A stretch of DNA of 64,000 nucleotides from NCBI RefSeq assembly GCF_019904175.1, contig NZ_CP061913.1, positions 7,750,001 to 7,814,000 of the forward strand, given 5' to 3'. The stretch comes from Dactylosporangium vinaceum (GTDB lineage: Bacteria > Actinomycetota > Actinomycetes > Mycobacteriales > Micromonosporaceae). The notes under the pieces are model-generated. The model was given only the letters and a program-made list of their open reading frames with translations, ran no database searches and had not been told where the DNA came from. The position numbers were made by a program, and so were the translations under genes. Below, one piece after another: positions 41,919 through 51,735 of this stretch (positions are counted from its first letter, which is position 1; the number at the start of each line of letters is the position of its first letter).

Positions 41919-43028
41919 ATGAAGCCTTCAGTGCTCATCTCCGGCGCCGGCGTGGCCGGCTCCACCGCCGCCTACTGGCTCGCCCGGCACCGCTACCGGG
42001 TCACGGTCGTCGAGCGCTCGGCCGCGCAGCGCTCCAGCGGCAACCCGGTCGACGTGCGCGGACCGGCCATCCCGGTCGCCCGGGACATGGGCGTCGGCGC
42101 GGCGCTGCGGGCGCGGGCCACGCACGCCGACGGCATGCGCGTGCTGGACCGGGCCGGGCGCACGGTCGCCACGCTGCCCATGCAGACCGAGGAGGGCGCG
42201 CTGGAGATCCCGCGGGCCGACCTCGCCGCAGTGCTCTACGACGCGGCCCGCGACGGCGCCGACTTCCGCTTCGACGACCAGGTCACTGCGCTGTCGTCCG
42301 GCCCGGGCGGCGTCGACGTCACGTTCGAGCGGGCCGCCCCGGAGCACTTCGACCTGGTCATCGGGGCCGACGGCGTGCACTCGGCCGTGCGCCGGCTCGC
42401 CTTCGGCCCGGAGAGCGACCTCGTGCACCACCTCGGCGTGTGGGTGGCGACACTGCCGCTCGGCGAGCCGGCCGACGACCCGCGCCACGCCCTGCTGTAC
42501 AACGAGCCCGGCCGCCTGACCTCGATCCACCCGGCCCGGGGCGACGCCCTCGTCGCGTTCATCTTCCGCGGCCCGGCCCGCCCCGGCCTGGACCACCGCG
42601 ATACGGAGGCCCACCGCCGGATCATCGCCGCGGCCTACGCGGGCGCCGGCTGGCGGGTGCCGGCACTGCTGGCCAAACTGCCCGGCGCCGATGTGTACTT
42701 CGATGCCGTGAGCCGCGTCCAGCTGCCCGTCTGGACCAGGGACCGGATCACCCTCGCCGGCGACGCCGCGTCGTGCGTCTCGCTGTTCGGCGACGGCTCC
42801 AGCCTGGCGATGGCCGGCGCGCACACCCTGGCCACCGCCCTGGCCGCCGCGGGCTCCGACGTGGCCGCGGGGCTGCGGCGATACGAGGCCGAGCACCGGG
42901 TCCGCACGGACGCGAAGGTCCGCCGGGCCGGGCGCGCGGCCGCCCTGGTGGTCCCGAAGAGCCGCCTGGGTCTGGCCGTGCGCAACGCCGGCGCCCGCCT
43001 CATGGGCCGGGCCGAGGCCCGGTCCTGA
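41919..43028 (+). CDS. FAD-dependent monooxygenase (aromatic hydroxylase type)
   Basis: 369 residues. Rossmann motif LISGAGVAGSTAAYWLARH at the start, the DG motif in LVIGADGVHSAVRRLAFG, and the GD motif in ITLAGDAASCVSLFGDGSSLAMAGA match class A flavoprotein monooxygenases (PHBH fold). They hydroxylate small aromatic or drug molecules with NAD(P)H and O2; TetX-like enzymes inactivate tetracyclines, but substrate here is not readable. Divergent TetR control is likely. Confidence 0.9.
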   Translation: MKPSVLISGAGVAGSTAAYWLARHRYRVTVVERSAAQRSSGNPVDVRGPAIPVARDMGVGAALRARATHADGMRVLDRAGRTVATLPMQTEEGALEIPRADLAAVLYDAARDGADFRFDDQVTALSSGPGGVDVTFERAAPEHFDLVIGADGVHSAVRRLAFGPESDLVHHLGVWVATLPLGEPADDPRHALLYNEPGRLTSIHPARGDALVAFIFRGPARPGLDHRDTEAHRRIIAAAYAGAGWRVPALLAKLPGADVYFDAVSRVQLPVWTRDRITLAGDAASCVSLFGDGSSLAMAGAHTLATALAAAGSDVAAGLRRYEAEHRVRTDAKVRRAGRAAALVVPKSRLGLAVRNAGARLMGRAEARS

Positions 43029-44480
43029 TCAGCGCCCGCCGCGCCGGGAGCTCGGCCGGGCCCGTGCCGAGAAGGCCGCCGCACCGGTGCGCGGCGAGGC
43101 CGCCGCGGCCGGGCTGGCGGTCGCGGTGGCGCCGGCGGTGCGGCCGGTGCCGGTCCGGGTGGTGGCGGTCCGGGCGGTGGTCTTGGAGCTGTGGCGCCGT
43201 CCCCGGCGGCCGGCGCCGGCCGGCTTGTCGCCCCGGCCCTCGGCCGGCTGCGGCGCGGCGGAGAGCACCGGCGGGGTGAGCGTCCGCTCACCGGGCGCGA
43301 GGGTCTGCAGGAGCGCGTCGCCCGGGCGCAGGCGGGTGGTGGTCGCCGAGATCCCGGCCTTGCGGGTCAGTTCCCGCACGTCGGTGGCCTGACCGTCGGT
43401 CATGAGCGTGACGACCGTGCCGGACGCGCCGGCCCGGGCGGTGCGCCCGGAGCGGTGCAGGTAGGCCTTGTGCTCGGCCGGCGGGTCGGCGTGCACGACG
43501 AGGGCCACCTCCTCCACGTCGATGCCGCGGGCGGCGATGTCGGTGGCGACGAGGGTGCGCACCTGCCCCTCCGAGAACGCCCGCAGGTTGCGGTTGCGGG
43601 CGACCTGGGCGAGGTTGCCGTGCAGCTCCACGGCCGACACGCCGGCCTCGACCAGCCGCCGGGTGAGCAGCTTCGCGCCCCGCTTGGTGCGGGTGAACAC
43701 GACCGTGCGGCCCGGCGCCGCGGTGAGCTCGACGAGCACCGGGAAGCGGTCGTCGGCGCGCACGTGCAGCACGTGGTGCGTCATCGCCGCGACCGGCGAG
43801 CGGTCCGAGTCGACGCTGTGCACGACCGGGCTGGACAGGAACTGCCGGACCAGCACGTCGACGCCGGCGTCCAGCGTGGCCGAGAACAGCAGCCGCTGCC
43901 CCCCGCGCGGGGTCTTCTCCAGCAGCCGCCGCACGACCGGCAGGAAGCCGAGGTCGGCCATGTGGTCGGCCTCGTCGAGCACGGTGATCTCGACCGCGTC
44001 CAGGCGGGCGTGGCCGGCCTCGACGTGGTCGGCCAGCCGGCCCGGGCAGGCCACGAGGACGTCGACGCCGGCGCGCAGGGCGGCGATCTGGGGGCGGGCG
44101 GCGACGCCGCCGAAGACGGTGGCGGTCCGCAGCGACAGCGCCTCGGCCAGCGGGGCCATCACGGCCTCGATCTGGGTGGCGAGCTCGCGGGTGGGTGCCA
44201 GGATCAGCGCCCGGGGCCGGCCGGCGCGCCGGGGCGCGGCACTGGCGGCCAGGCGGGTGAGGACGGCCAGGGCGAAGGCGTAGGTCTTGCCCGAGCCGGT
44301 GCGGCCGCGGCCGAGGACGTCGCGGCCGGCGATGGCGTCGGGCAGGGTCGCGGCCTGGATCGGGAAGGGCCGCTCGACGCCGGCCGCGGCCAGCACCCGC
44401 ACGAGCGGGTCGGGCACGCCGAGGCCGCCGAAGGTGTCGGTGTCGATCGAGGTGGGTCGAGCAGGGCGGCGTACCGCCAT
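43029..44480 (-). CDS. DEAD-box RNA helicase with basic low-complexity tail
   Basis: 483 residues. Motifs in order: Q motif PFPIQAATLPDAI, Walker A GRTGSGKT (residues 59-66), PTRELA, VACPGRL, LDEADHM (DEAD box), LFSATL (SAT), VFTRTKRGAKLL, TLVATDIAARGIDV and HRSGRTARAG. These define an RhlE/CsdA-like ATP-dependent RNA helicase. The last ~75 residues are Thr/Ala/Arg/Gly-rich and basic, a common RNA-binding tail. It abuts the convergent monooxygenase gene with no gap. The 128 bp upstream hold no other gene; a leader is possible. Confidence 0.94.
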   Translation of the reverse strand: MAVRRPARPTSIDTDTFGGLGVPDPLVRVLAAAGVERPFPIQAATLPDAIAGRDVLGRGRTGSGKTYAFALAVLTRLAASAAPRRAGRPRALILAPTRELATQIEAVMAPLAEALSLRTATVFGGVAARPQIAALRAGVDVLVACPGRLADHVEAGHARLDAVEITVLDEADHMADLGFLPVVRRLLEKTPRGGQRLLFSATLDAGVDVLVRQFLSSPVVHSVDSDRSPVAAMTHHVLHVRADDRFPVLVELTAAPGRTVVFTRTKRGAKLLTRRLVEAGVSAVELHGNLAQVARNRNLRAFSEGQVRTLVATDIAARGIDVEEVALVVHADPPAEHKAYLHRSGRTARAGASGTVVTLMTDGQATDVRELTRKAGISATTTRLRPGDALLQTLAPGERTLTPPVLSAAPQPAEGRGDKPAGAGRRGRRHSSKTTARTATTRTGTGRTAGATATASPAAAASPRTGAAAFSARARPSSRRGGR

Positions 44481-44608
44481 GTTGGGGGCTCCGAACGTCG
44501 AAGGGGATGCCCCGGCCCGGCGCTGACCCGGCGGGTCGCGGCGCGTGGCGCAAAGACATCGAAACCGGCTGCCGTGCAGGCTGCCGCTTCCCCAGTATAG
44601 CCTATTGA

Positions 44609-46546
44609 TCAGCGGCGGTCCTCGGCCGTCAGGGTGAAGGAGAACGTCGCACCGCGGCCGGGCTCGCTCGTGGCCCACACCCGGCCGCCGTGCCGGTCGA
44701 TGATGCGCTGCACGGTGGTCAGGCCGATGCCCGTGCCCGGGAACTCGGCGGCGTCGTGCAGGCGGCCGAACGGCCGGAACAGCTCCTCGGCCCGGTCGGC
44801 CGGGAAGCCGGCGCCGTTGTCGCGCACGAAGTACGCACCGCCGTCGAAGCCGATGTCGATCGCCGGGTCCGAGGCGCGGGCGGTGAACTTCCAGGCGTTG
44901 CCGACCAGGTTCGTGTAGACGGCCCGGACCAGCTCGCCGTCGCATGCGGCGGTCATCGCGGGCGCGATCGTGACCTGCACCGTGCGCTGCGGGTCGCGCT
45001 GACGCAGCTCCTCGACGACGTCCTCGGCCAGGGCCGACAGGTCCACGGGACGCCTGGAGATCTGGCCGCGGTTGGCCTGGGCCAGCTGGAGCAGCGACCC
45101 GATGAGCGCGTTCATCCGCACGGCGGCGCCGTGGATGCGCCTGAGGTGCCCGGCCGCCTCCTCCGTCGCGTCCTCGGCCAGCAGCTCGCTGTAGGACAGG
45201 ATCGTCTGCAGCGGTGAGCGCAGGTCGTGCGAGACCGAGCCGCTGAACGCCTCCAGCTCGCGGTTGCGCCACTCCAGCTCCTCGACCAGCTGGGCTCGGG
45301 TCTCGGCGAAGCGGCGGGCGGCCCGCTCCTCGGCCGCCTCCAGCTCCCGGCGGACCAGCTCGTCGCGGATGCGGCGGTTCTGCTCGTGCAGGTGCTGGCG
45401 GCGCAGGTGGGCCCGGATGTGGGCGCGCAGCCCGCCCGTGCCGTCGCCGCGGCGCACGTAGTCGTCGGCCCCCGCGGCCAGGCACTCCAGGAGCACGTCG
45501 TCGTGGCCGACGATGATGACCGGCATGTCGGCCAGGCCGGGGACGGCCCGGATCCGGTCACACAGTGCGAGCCCGTCGATCTCCGGCAGGTGCAGGTCGA
45601 TCACCGTGCAGTCGGCGGGCTGCACGGCCAGCATCGCCAGGGCGTCGTCGGCGCAGCCGGCCAGCACGGCCTCGTAGCCGTCCTCGTGCATCAGGCCTGT
45701 CATCGACTCCAGGTAGCGGCTGTCGGAGTCGACGAGCAGGACCCGGGCCGGGCGGGTGCTGCCGGCGTCGGGAGGCGGCAGGGGCAGCGCGCCCGCGCTC
45801 TTGCGCAGGATCGCGGCCAGCTTGGCCAGCACGACGGCCAGGTCGTCCTGTTTGCGCACGAATGCGTCGGCCCCGGCCTCCAGGATCTGCAGCTCGGTCA
45901 GGTAGTCGTCGGAGGCGGTCAGCAGCAGGCTGGGGACGTTGCGCAGCGTCGCGTCCAGGCGCAGCCGGCGGATGACGGTGGCGCCGTCGATGCCGGGCAG
46001 GACGCCGTCGACGATGATGGCGTCCGGCGGGCGTACCCCGGCCACCCGCAGCCCCTCCTCGCCGCTGCCCGCGGTCGCCACCTCGTAGCCCGCCTCGGCC
46101 AGGCGCTGGCGGAGGATCTCCCGGAACGTGCGGCTGTCGTCGATGACGAGCACCAGGCGCCGGCTCTGCGCCGCCGGGGTGTGGCGCAGCAGGTCGCGGG
46201 CGCGGGCGACGACCACCGGGGCGTCGTAGGGCTTGCCGACGTAGTCGTCGGCGCCGGTGCGCAGGCCGCGCAGCCGCTCGTGGACCTCGGCCTCGGTGGA
46301 CAGCAGCAGCACGACCGCGTCGGCGTGGCGGGGGTGGGCGCGCAGCCGGCGCAGCAGGTCGACGCCGTCACCGTCGGGGAGGCGCACGTCGAGCACGGCC
46401 ACGTCGAACTGCTCGGCCTCGACCGCTTCGAGGGCCTCGCCGACGCCCGCGCACAGGACCGTGCGGAAGCCGTCGTCCTCGAACGCCTCGTGCAGGTCCA
46501 TCCGGACGGTGAGGCTGTCGTCGACGATCAGGACGGTGTTCGCCAC
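44609..46546 (-). CDS. Triple-receiver hybrid histidine kinase (chemosensory output)
   Basis: 645 residues: three REC domains, coiled-coil linker, HisKA, HATPase_c. Phosphoacceptor Asp53, Asp180 and Asp317 are all present; REC1 and REC2 keep the conserved Lys (Lys105, Lys232), while REC3 has Arg in its place (DDYVRRGD). The kinase acceptor is His440 in SVSHDLRSPLQT, with NLVGNAWKF (N box), VRDNGAGF (G1) and GTGIGLTTVQRI (G2). No membrane segment, so a cytosolic kinase. Its start overlaps cheB by 19 bp, the last gene of the chemosensory operon. It probably receives phosphate from CheA on its REC domains. The downstream target is unknown. Confidence 0.92.
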   Translation of the reverse strand: MANTVLIVDDSLTVRMDLHEAFEDDGFRTVLCAGVGEALEAVEAEQFDVAVLDVRLPDGDGVDLLRRLRAHPRHADAVVLLLSTEAEVHERLRGLRTGADDYVGKPYDAPVVVARARDLLRHTPAAQSRRLVLVIDDSRTFREILRQRLAEAGYEVATAGSGEEGLRVAGVRPPDAIIVDGVLPGIDGATVIRRLRLDATLRNVPSLLLTASDDYLTELQILEAGADAFVRKQDDLAVVLAKLAAILRKSAGALPLPPPDAGSTRPARVLLVDSDSRYLESMTGLMHEDGYEAVLAGCADDALAMLAVQPADCTVIDLHLPEIDGLALCDRIRAVPGLADMPVIIVGHDDVLLECLAAGADDYVRRGDGTGGLRAHIRAHLRRQHLHEQNRRIRDELVRRELEAAEERAARRFAETRAQLVEELEWRNRELEAFSGSVSHDLRSPLQTILSYSELLAEDATEEAAGHLRRIHGAAVRMNALIGSLLQLAQANRGQISRRPVDLSALAEDVVEELRQRDPQRTVQVTIAPAMTAACDGELVRAVYTNLVGNAWKFTARASDPAIDIGFDGGAYFVRDNGAGFPADRAEELFRPFGRLHDAAEFPGTGIGLTTVQRIIDRHGGRVWATSEPGRGATFSFTLTAEDRR

Positions 46547-47586
46547 GCCATCCTCCCTTCCCCGGCCAATGCCCCCAGCCGGGCGCCGATCTGCTCCGGC
46601 GGCAGGGTCTCCGCCGCGGCCCCGAGCGCGGCGGCCTCCTTCGGCATCCCGTACACCACGCAGCTGCCCGCATCCTGCGCGAACGTCGGCGCCCCGGCCC
46701 GGCGCAGCGCCAGCAGGCCGCCGGCGCCGTCACGGCCCATCCCGGTGAGCAGGCACCCGGCCGCGGCCCGGCCGAGGTCCGCGGCGGCGGACTCGAAGAG
46801 CATGTCCACCGATGGGCGGCACGAGTGGCGGGGCGGGGCCGCGCTGAGGTGCAGATGGCCGTCGCGCACGAGCAGGTGCAGGTTCGGCGGGGCCATCGTG
46901 ACCCGCCCGGCGAGGGCGCTTATCGCCTCGCCGCCGCGCGCGTAGGCGACGACGAGGCCGACCTGCTGGGCCAGCCAGTCGGTGAACGCCTGCGCGAACG
47001 ACTCGTTGGCCGAGAGGTGCTGGACATACAGCACGGGCAGCGCGAACCCGGCCGGCAGCGCCCGCAGCAGCCGCACGATGGCGCCGGGTCCGCCGGTCGA
47101 GGCGCCGATGAGCACCGCGCGCGGCGCCGCGGCGGCGGGCGGCGCCACGGTGGCCGGAAGGGCGGCGGGCGGGCCGGCCAGGCGCTTGGTGACGACCCGG
47201 ATGCGCGAGACGACCCGGACCGCGGTGCGCAGCCGCTGACCCCAGGTGTCGTCGCCGGCGTCGCCGCGCGGCTTCTCGAGCACGTCCACGGCGCCCGCGG
47301 CGAGCGCGTCGTAGGTGGTGAACATCTCACGCCGGTCGGCCGAGCAGACCACGAGGATGGGCGTGGGGGCGATCGCCATGATCTGCTCGGTGGCGGCGAG
47401 GCCGGTCATGACCGGCAGCATCACGTCCATGGTGATGACGTCCGGCCGCAGCCGCCGGCACAGCTCGACGGCCTGGGCGCCGTCGGTCGCCTCGCCCACG
47501 ACCTCGAAGCCGTCGCACTGTCGCAGGGCGTCGCGCAGACACTGCCGTACCGTCGCCGAATCCTCCACGATGAGCACTCTGATCAT
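46528..47586 (-). CDS. cheB: CheB protein-glutamate methylesterase
   Basis: 352 residues: REC domain with Asp54 (ITMDVMLP), linker, and methylesterase domain. The catalytic triad is visible: Ser163 in GASTGGP, His190 in VQHLS, Asp286 in GMGRDGAGG. It removes methyl groups (or deamidates Gln) from the chemoreceptor for adaptation. Its ATG overlaps the cheA stop, and the kinase start lies inside its 3' end. Co-occurs with a CheR. Confidence 0.95.
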   Translation of the reverse strand: MIRVLIVEDSATVRQCLRDALRQCDGFEVVGEATDGAQAVELCRRLRPDVITMDVMLPVMTGLAATEQIMAIAPTPILVVCSADRREMFTTYDALAAGAVDVLEKPRGDAGDDTWGQRLRTAVRVVSRIRVVTKRLAGPPAALPATVAPPAAAAPRAVLIGASTGGPGAIVRLLRALPAGFALPVLYVQHLSANESFAQAFTDWLAQQVGLVVAYARGGEAISALAGRVTMAPPNLHLLVRDGHLHLSAAPPRHSCRPSVDMLFESAAADLGRAAAGCLLTGMGRDGAGGLLALRRAGAPTFAQDAGSCVVYGMPKEAAALGAAAETLPPEQIGARLGALAGEGRMAWRTPS

Positions 47587-49685
47587 GCCGGCGCTCCCAC
47601 AAGCGCGCGGATGTGCCCGAGGAGCTCCTCCTGGTCGAACTCGCTCTTGACCATGTACGCCGCGGCGCCGGCGGCGAGCCCGCGCCGCCTGTCCTCGGCC
47701 GAGGCCCGGGAGCTGACCAGGATGGCCGGGACGTCGCGCTGGCCGGGGTCGGCCCGGGTCAGCTCGACGAAGGTGAAGCCGTCGAGGCCGGGCATGTCGA
47801 TGTCGACCAGGAACAGCGCGTAGCGGCGCCGGGCGGCCCGCTCCAGGGCCTCCTCCGCGGACGCGGCGAGCTCGACGCGGTAGCCGGCCGACTCCAGGAT
47901 GCTGCGCTCCAGCATGCGCGTGGTGAGCGAGTCGTCGACGACCAGGATCGGGGCCGGCCCGGCCGCCGTGTCCCGGCCGCCACCATCCTGGCCGCCACCA
48001 TCCGGTCGGCCACCGTCCGGTCGATCACCGTCCGGGGACCGGCGTGGCGGCGCGACGCTGCCCGCGGCTCCGGCCGACGCGGCGAGGCCGGCCGGGTCGA
48101 GCACGATTCGCGGGTTGCCCTCGGCGTCGATGGACACGCCGCCGATCACGGGTGCGGCCGGGGCCAGCTCCGGCAGTGGCCGCACGACGAGTGTCGAGGT
48201 GCCCAGCAGCCGGTCGGCGCCGACGGCGAACACGTCGTCGCCGGCCGCGAGCACGATCGCGACCGCGCGCCCGTCGCCCGGCCCGGCCTCGGGCGCCAGG
48301 ACCCGGGCGAGGGACAGGAACGGCAGCACCCGGCCGTCGTGGGCCAGTGCCCCGGCGGCGGACGCGGCGGACGACTCGACCGCGGGCAGCAGCACGCACG
48401 TGCGCACGGCGTCGAGGGGCAGCGCGGCGAGCACCCCGCCGGCCAGCACGACAAGCCCGGACAGCGACACCAGCGCCAGCGGGACGACGAGCTCGACGGT
48501 GGTGCCGCGGCCCGGCTCGGTGCTCACCGACACGTCCCCGCCGAGCCGCTCGGCGACGTCGCGCACGGCGTCCAGGCCGATGCCCCGGCCCGACACCCCG
48601 GTGACCCGCTCGGACGTGGAGATCCCGCCCTGCATGAGCAGCCGCATCAGCTCGCGGACGTCGGCCTCGGCCCCGGGCGCCACCAGGCCCCGCCGCTCGG
48701 CCTGCCGGCGCACCGCGTCGAGGTCGAAGCCGCGGCCGTCGTCGCGGCAGCGGAACGCCGCGAACCGGCCCCGGCGCCGCACGTCGACGCTGACCCGGGC
48801 CAGCGGCGGCTTGCCGGCCGCGATCCGCTCGTCCTGCGGCTCCACGCCGTGGCTTACCGCGTTGCGGACCACGTGCAGCAGCGCGTTGCCGGCCTGGGCG
48901 AGCACGTGCGGGTCGAGGCGCAGGTCGCCGCCGGCGCTGTCGAACCGCACGGCCTTGCCCTCGGTGCCGGCCGCGTCGTACACGGCCCGGTGCAGCGTGC
49001 TCAGCACGGTCGCCGCCGGGACCAGCCGCAGCCGCTCGGCCCGGCCGCGGATGTCGTCGAGCTCGCGGGCGACCTGCTCGACGGTCTCGGTGAGGCGGCG
49101 CCCGAGGGTCGTCAGCTCGGCCACGAGCGCACCGGCCCGGACCGCGGCCTTGTCGTCGCGCAGCTGCTCGGCCAGGGCCTCGGCGGCCCGCCGGGCCCGC
49201 TCCAGCCCGGCGGTGTGGTTGCGCAGCGGCGCGAACCGGGCGTGCGCCTCGTCGACCGCTTCGAGCAGCTCGTCGACGTCAGCGGTGGCCTCGCGCTCCG
49301 GCTCCGGCCGCTGCGGCACCTCCGCGGTTTCGGATGCCGCGGCGACGTCGGCCGGGGCCGGTTGGACCGCTTGGACCGGGTGCTCGATCGCCGCGACGAG
49401 GCTCGACATCTCGTCGGTCAGCCGTAGCAGGTCGCCGACGACCGGCGCGGCCGGGCCGCCGTCCCGGTACGGCACCAGCAGCTCCTCCAGCGCGTGGGCC
49501 AGGTCGGCCAGGGCCGTCTGGCGCACCACCCGCGCCGCGCCCTTGAGCGTGTGCGCGTGGCGCAGCAGCGCCGCGACGGAGCCGGGGTCGTCGTCCTGCA
49601 GGGACAGCACGCCCTGGGCGAGCTGGTCGACCAGCTCGCGGGCCTCGATGCGGAAGTACCGCAGGGGATCCCGGTCGGTGATCAT
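47583..49685 (-). CDS. cheA: CheA-REC hybrid histidine kinase (WspE-like)
   Basis: 700 residues. An N-terminal Hpt domain has phosphoacceptor His45 ([10 protein letters not shown]). A helical linker and dimerisation part follow, then HATPase_c ([31 protein letters not shown]), a CheW-like domain and a C-terminal REC ([11 protein letters not shown], acceptor in [12 protein letters not shown]). A low-complexity linker of PDGG-type repeats joins CheW-like and REC. This domain order is that of WspE and FrzE-type kinases, not of the classic flagellar CheA. ATG 49685 overlaps the mcp stop. Confidence 0.94.
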   Translation of the reverse strand: MITDRDPLRYFRIEARELVDQLAQGVLSLQDDDPGSVAALLRHAHTLKGAARVVRQTALADLAHALEELLVPYRDGGPAAPVVGDLLRLTDEMSSLVAAIEHPVQAVQPAPADVAAASETAEVPQRPEPEREATADVDELLEAVDEAHARFAPLRNHTAGLERARRAAEALAEQLRDDKAAVRAGALVAELTTLGRRLTETVEQVARELDDIRGRAERLRLVPAATVLSTLHRAVYDAAGTEGKAVRFDSAGGDLRLDPHVLAQAGNALLHVVRNAVSHGVEPQDERIAAGKPPLARVSVDVRRRGRFAAFRCRDDGRGFDLDAVRRQAERRGLVAPGAEADVRELMRLLMQGGISTSERVTGVSGRGIGLDAVRDVAERLGGDVSVSTEPGRGTTVELVVPLALVSLSGLVVLAGGVLAALPLDAVRTCVLLPAVESSAASAAGALAHDGRVLPFLSLARVLAPEAGPGDGRAVAIVLAAGDDVFAVGADRLLGTSTLVVRPLPELAPAAPVIGGVSIDAEGNPRIVLDPAGLAASAGAAGSVAPPRRSPDGDRPDGGRPDGGGQDGGGRDTAAGPAPILVVDDSLTTRMLERSILESAGYRVELAASAEEALERAARRRYALFLVDIDMPGLDGFTFVELTRADPGQRDVPAILVSSRASAEDRRRGLAAGAAAYMVKSEFDQEELLGHIRALVGAPA
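47978..48038 (-). repeat. Tandem repeat encoding PDGG-type linker in CheA
   Basis: Units built on GGCCGCCACCATCC and GGTCGGCCACCGTCC (plus strand) repeat about four times and encode a linker rich in PDGG/QDGG between the CheW-like and receiver domains. It likely gives the receiver freedom to move. Confidence 0.6.
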
Positions 49686-51157
49686 GTCCCGCTGTCCGCC
49701 GAGACGAGGCGCAGCAACGTGGTGGACAGGCCGGTCAGGTGCTCGGCGGTCTGGCGGGTCTGGGTCGCGGTGGACTCGGTCTCCCGGGTCACCCGGGCGG
49801 TGTCGGAGACGGCCACGTTCACCTGCTCGACCGCTGTCGTCTGCTGCTTCGTCGACAGCTCGATCTCGCGGGCCGACTCGGTGGTCATCGCGACCAGGTC
49901 GGCGATCTGCTGGAACGACGTGGTGACGGCGTTGAACTGCCGGGTGCCGGCGTCGACCGCCTTGGCCCCGGTCTCGGTGGCCATGACCGTGGTGTTGACC
50001 GCACCCCGCACGTCGTCGATGAGCGCGCGGATCTCCTTCGCGCTGCCCGCGGTACGGTCGGCCAGTTTGCGGATCTCGTCGGCCACGACGGCGAAGCGCC
50101 GGCCCCACTCCCCGGCCCCGGACGCCTCGATCGTCGCGTTGATGGCCAGGATGTTCGTCTGCTCGGCCAGCTCCGAGACCAGGTCAACGACCCCGCCGAT
50201 CTGCTGCGAGCGCTGCCCGAGCTCCAGCATGTGCTGCACGATCAGGTCGACCTGCCGGCGGATCGCGGCGATCGACGCGCGGGCCTCCTCGATCGTGGAG
50301 TCGCCGGAGCCGGCCGCCGTCGCGGTCTCGTCGGCGATCTTCGCGACCCGCTGGGCGCCGTCGGCGATCTGCCGGGAGGTGATGAGCAGCTCCTCGATCG
50401 TCGTGGTGATCTCGCTCATCGCGGTCGCCTGCTCGCGGGCGCCGGTGGCCTGTTGGGCGGCCGCCGCCTCCAGCTGCGAGGAGGAGCTGCGGATGTGCCC
50501 GGCGGTCCCGGCCACCTGCCGCCGCAGCGCACGGGCCAGCAGCAGCCCGCTGACGACGCCGAGGCCGACGGACAGCGCGGCCAGGGCGATCACGACGCCG
50601 ATGGAGACCGAGGCCCGGGCCGACGCGGCGTCCCGGCTGGCGCGCAGATCCTGGTCGAGCAGGGTCAGCAGGGCGGTGATCTCCCGGTCGACGGCGTCGC
50701 GCTGCGGCACCACGTTCGTCTCGAACGCCGCACTGATTTCGTCGAGCTTCGAGCCCGGCTGGTCACGGCGGACCATGACGTTCTGCAGCACGTCCTGGTG
50801 GCGCTGCTCACCGGCGACGGACTGGTCGAGCAGGTCGCGCTCCTCGGGCGTGGTCAGCACGTCGCGGACCCGCGTGGCGGCCGCGGCGAACTGCGCGCGG
50901 GCGGCGGTGATCTGCTGGCTGTAGCGCTGGTCGCCGGTCAGCAGGTACGCCCGCCCGGCGCTGCTCTTGGCCTCGACCGCGGTGCGCAGCTCCTGGGCCG
51001 CGGCCAAGCCCTTCACGCCGACTTCGATGACCTTGTCCTTGCCGGCGACGACCGTGGTCAGCGCCCAGATCGTCACCACCCCGGTCGCCAGGGTGAGGAT
51101 CGCGGTCACCGCGAAGCCCAGGCCGAGCCGCTGTCCGAACGTCCACTGTCGCGCCAT
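49682..51157 (-). CDS. Methyl-accepting chemotaxis protein
   Basis: 491 residues. Helix 1 ([21 protein letters not shown]) and helix 2 ([25 protein letters not shown], residues about 190-214) flank a ~160-residue periplasmic four-helix-type sensor. The signalling domain has a conserved tip around [44 protein letters not shown]. There is no C-terminal NWETF-like tether for CheR. A short linker replaces a full HAMP. In Wsp-like systems such a receptor senses surface or envelope cues; here the signal is unknown. Confidence 0.95.
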   Translation of the reverse strand: MARQWTFGQRLGLGFAVTAILTLATGVVTIWALTTVVAGKDKVIEVGVKGLAAAQELRTAVEAKSSAGRAYLLTGDQRYSQQITAARAQFAAAATRVRDVLTTPEERDLLDQSVAGEQRHQDVLQNVMVRRDQPGSKLDEISAAFETNVVPQRDAVDREITALLTLLDQDLRASRDAASARASVSIGVVIALAALSVGLGVVSGLLLARALRRQVAGTAGHIRSSSSQLEAAAAQQATGAREQATAMSEITTTIEELLITSRQIADGAQRVAKIADETATAAGSGDSTIEEARASIAAIRRQVDLIVQHMLELGQRSQQIGGVVDLVSELAEQTNILAINATIEASGAGEWGRRFAVVADEIRKLADRTAGSAKEIRALIDDVRGAVNTTVMATETGAKAVDAGTRQFNAVTTSFQQIADLVAMTTESAREIELSTKQQTTAVEQVNVAVSDTARVTRETESTATQTRQTAEHLTGLSTTLLRLVSADSGT

Positions 51158-51165
51158 GCCGCTGC

Positions 51166-51735
51166 CTATCGATCCTCGCCGAACCGGGTCACTGACTCGA
51201 CCGACGCCCGCACGGCCGCCCGCACGGCCGGGACGTCGACGATGGGCCGCGCGCCGCCGGGCAGCGGCACGATCCCGCGCAGGCAGCCGTGCGGCCCGTG
51301 CCCGGCGACCTCCTCGATCAGCCCGTCGCTGGGAATGCGCAGGTGGCCGTCGAGCTCGGCGAAGGCCAGCGCGACGGGCGGGGCGCCGGCGGCCAGGACG
51401 AGCCAGCGCGGCTCGCGGTCCACGGGTGGGCCGCCCGGGCCGAGCACGGCCGCGAGGTCGTAGACGGGCACGATCGCGCCGCGGAAACCGGCCACGCCCA
51501 GCAGCGCGCTCAGCGGCCCGGGCAGCCGGGTCACGGGCCGGTCCGGGAAGAGCCCGGCGGCCTGGGTGAGCCGCAGCGCGTACCGCACCCCACCGGCCCG
51601 GATCGCGAGGAGATCGTCGTGCCCGGCGACCGCGCTGCGGGGCGGGTCGGCGAACGACCTGTCGAACTCGTCGCGCAGCTCGGCCAGCCGCCGCTCCAGC
51701 CCGGCCGGCTCCTGCACCGGCGCCGCGACGGTCAC
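51166..51735 (-). CDS. cheW: CheW adaptor protein (second copy)
   Basis: 189 residues from GTG 51735, overlapping the cheR stop (GTGA). After an N-terminal coiled-coil-like region ([16 protein letters not shown]), a CheW beta-barrel runs [54 protein letters not shown] and [19 protein letters not shown]. CheW links receptor and CheA. Two CheW proteins flank cheR, the Wsp arrangement (WspB and WspD). Confidence 0.9.
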   Translation of the reverse strand: MTVAAPVQEPAGLERRLAELRDEFDRSFADPPRSAVAGHDDLLAIRAGGVRYALRLTQAAGLFPDRPVTRLPGPLSALLGVAGFRGAIVPVYDLAAVLGPGGPPVDREPRWLVLAAGAPPVALAFAELDGHLRIPSDGLIEEVAGHGPHGCLRGIVPLPGGARPIVDVPAVRAAVRASVESVTRFGEDR

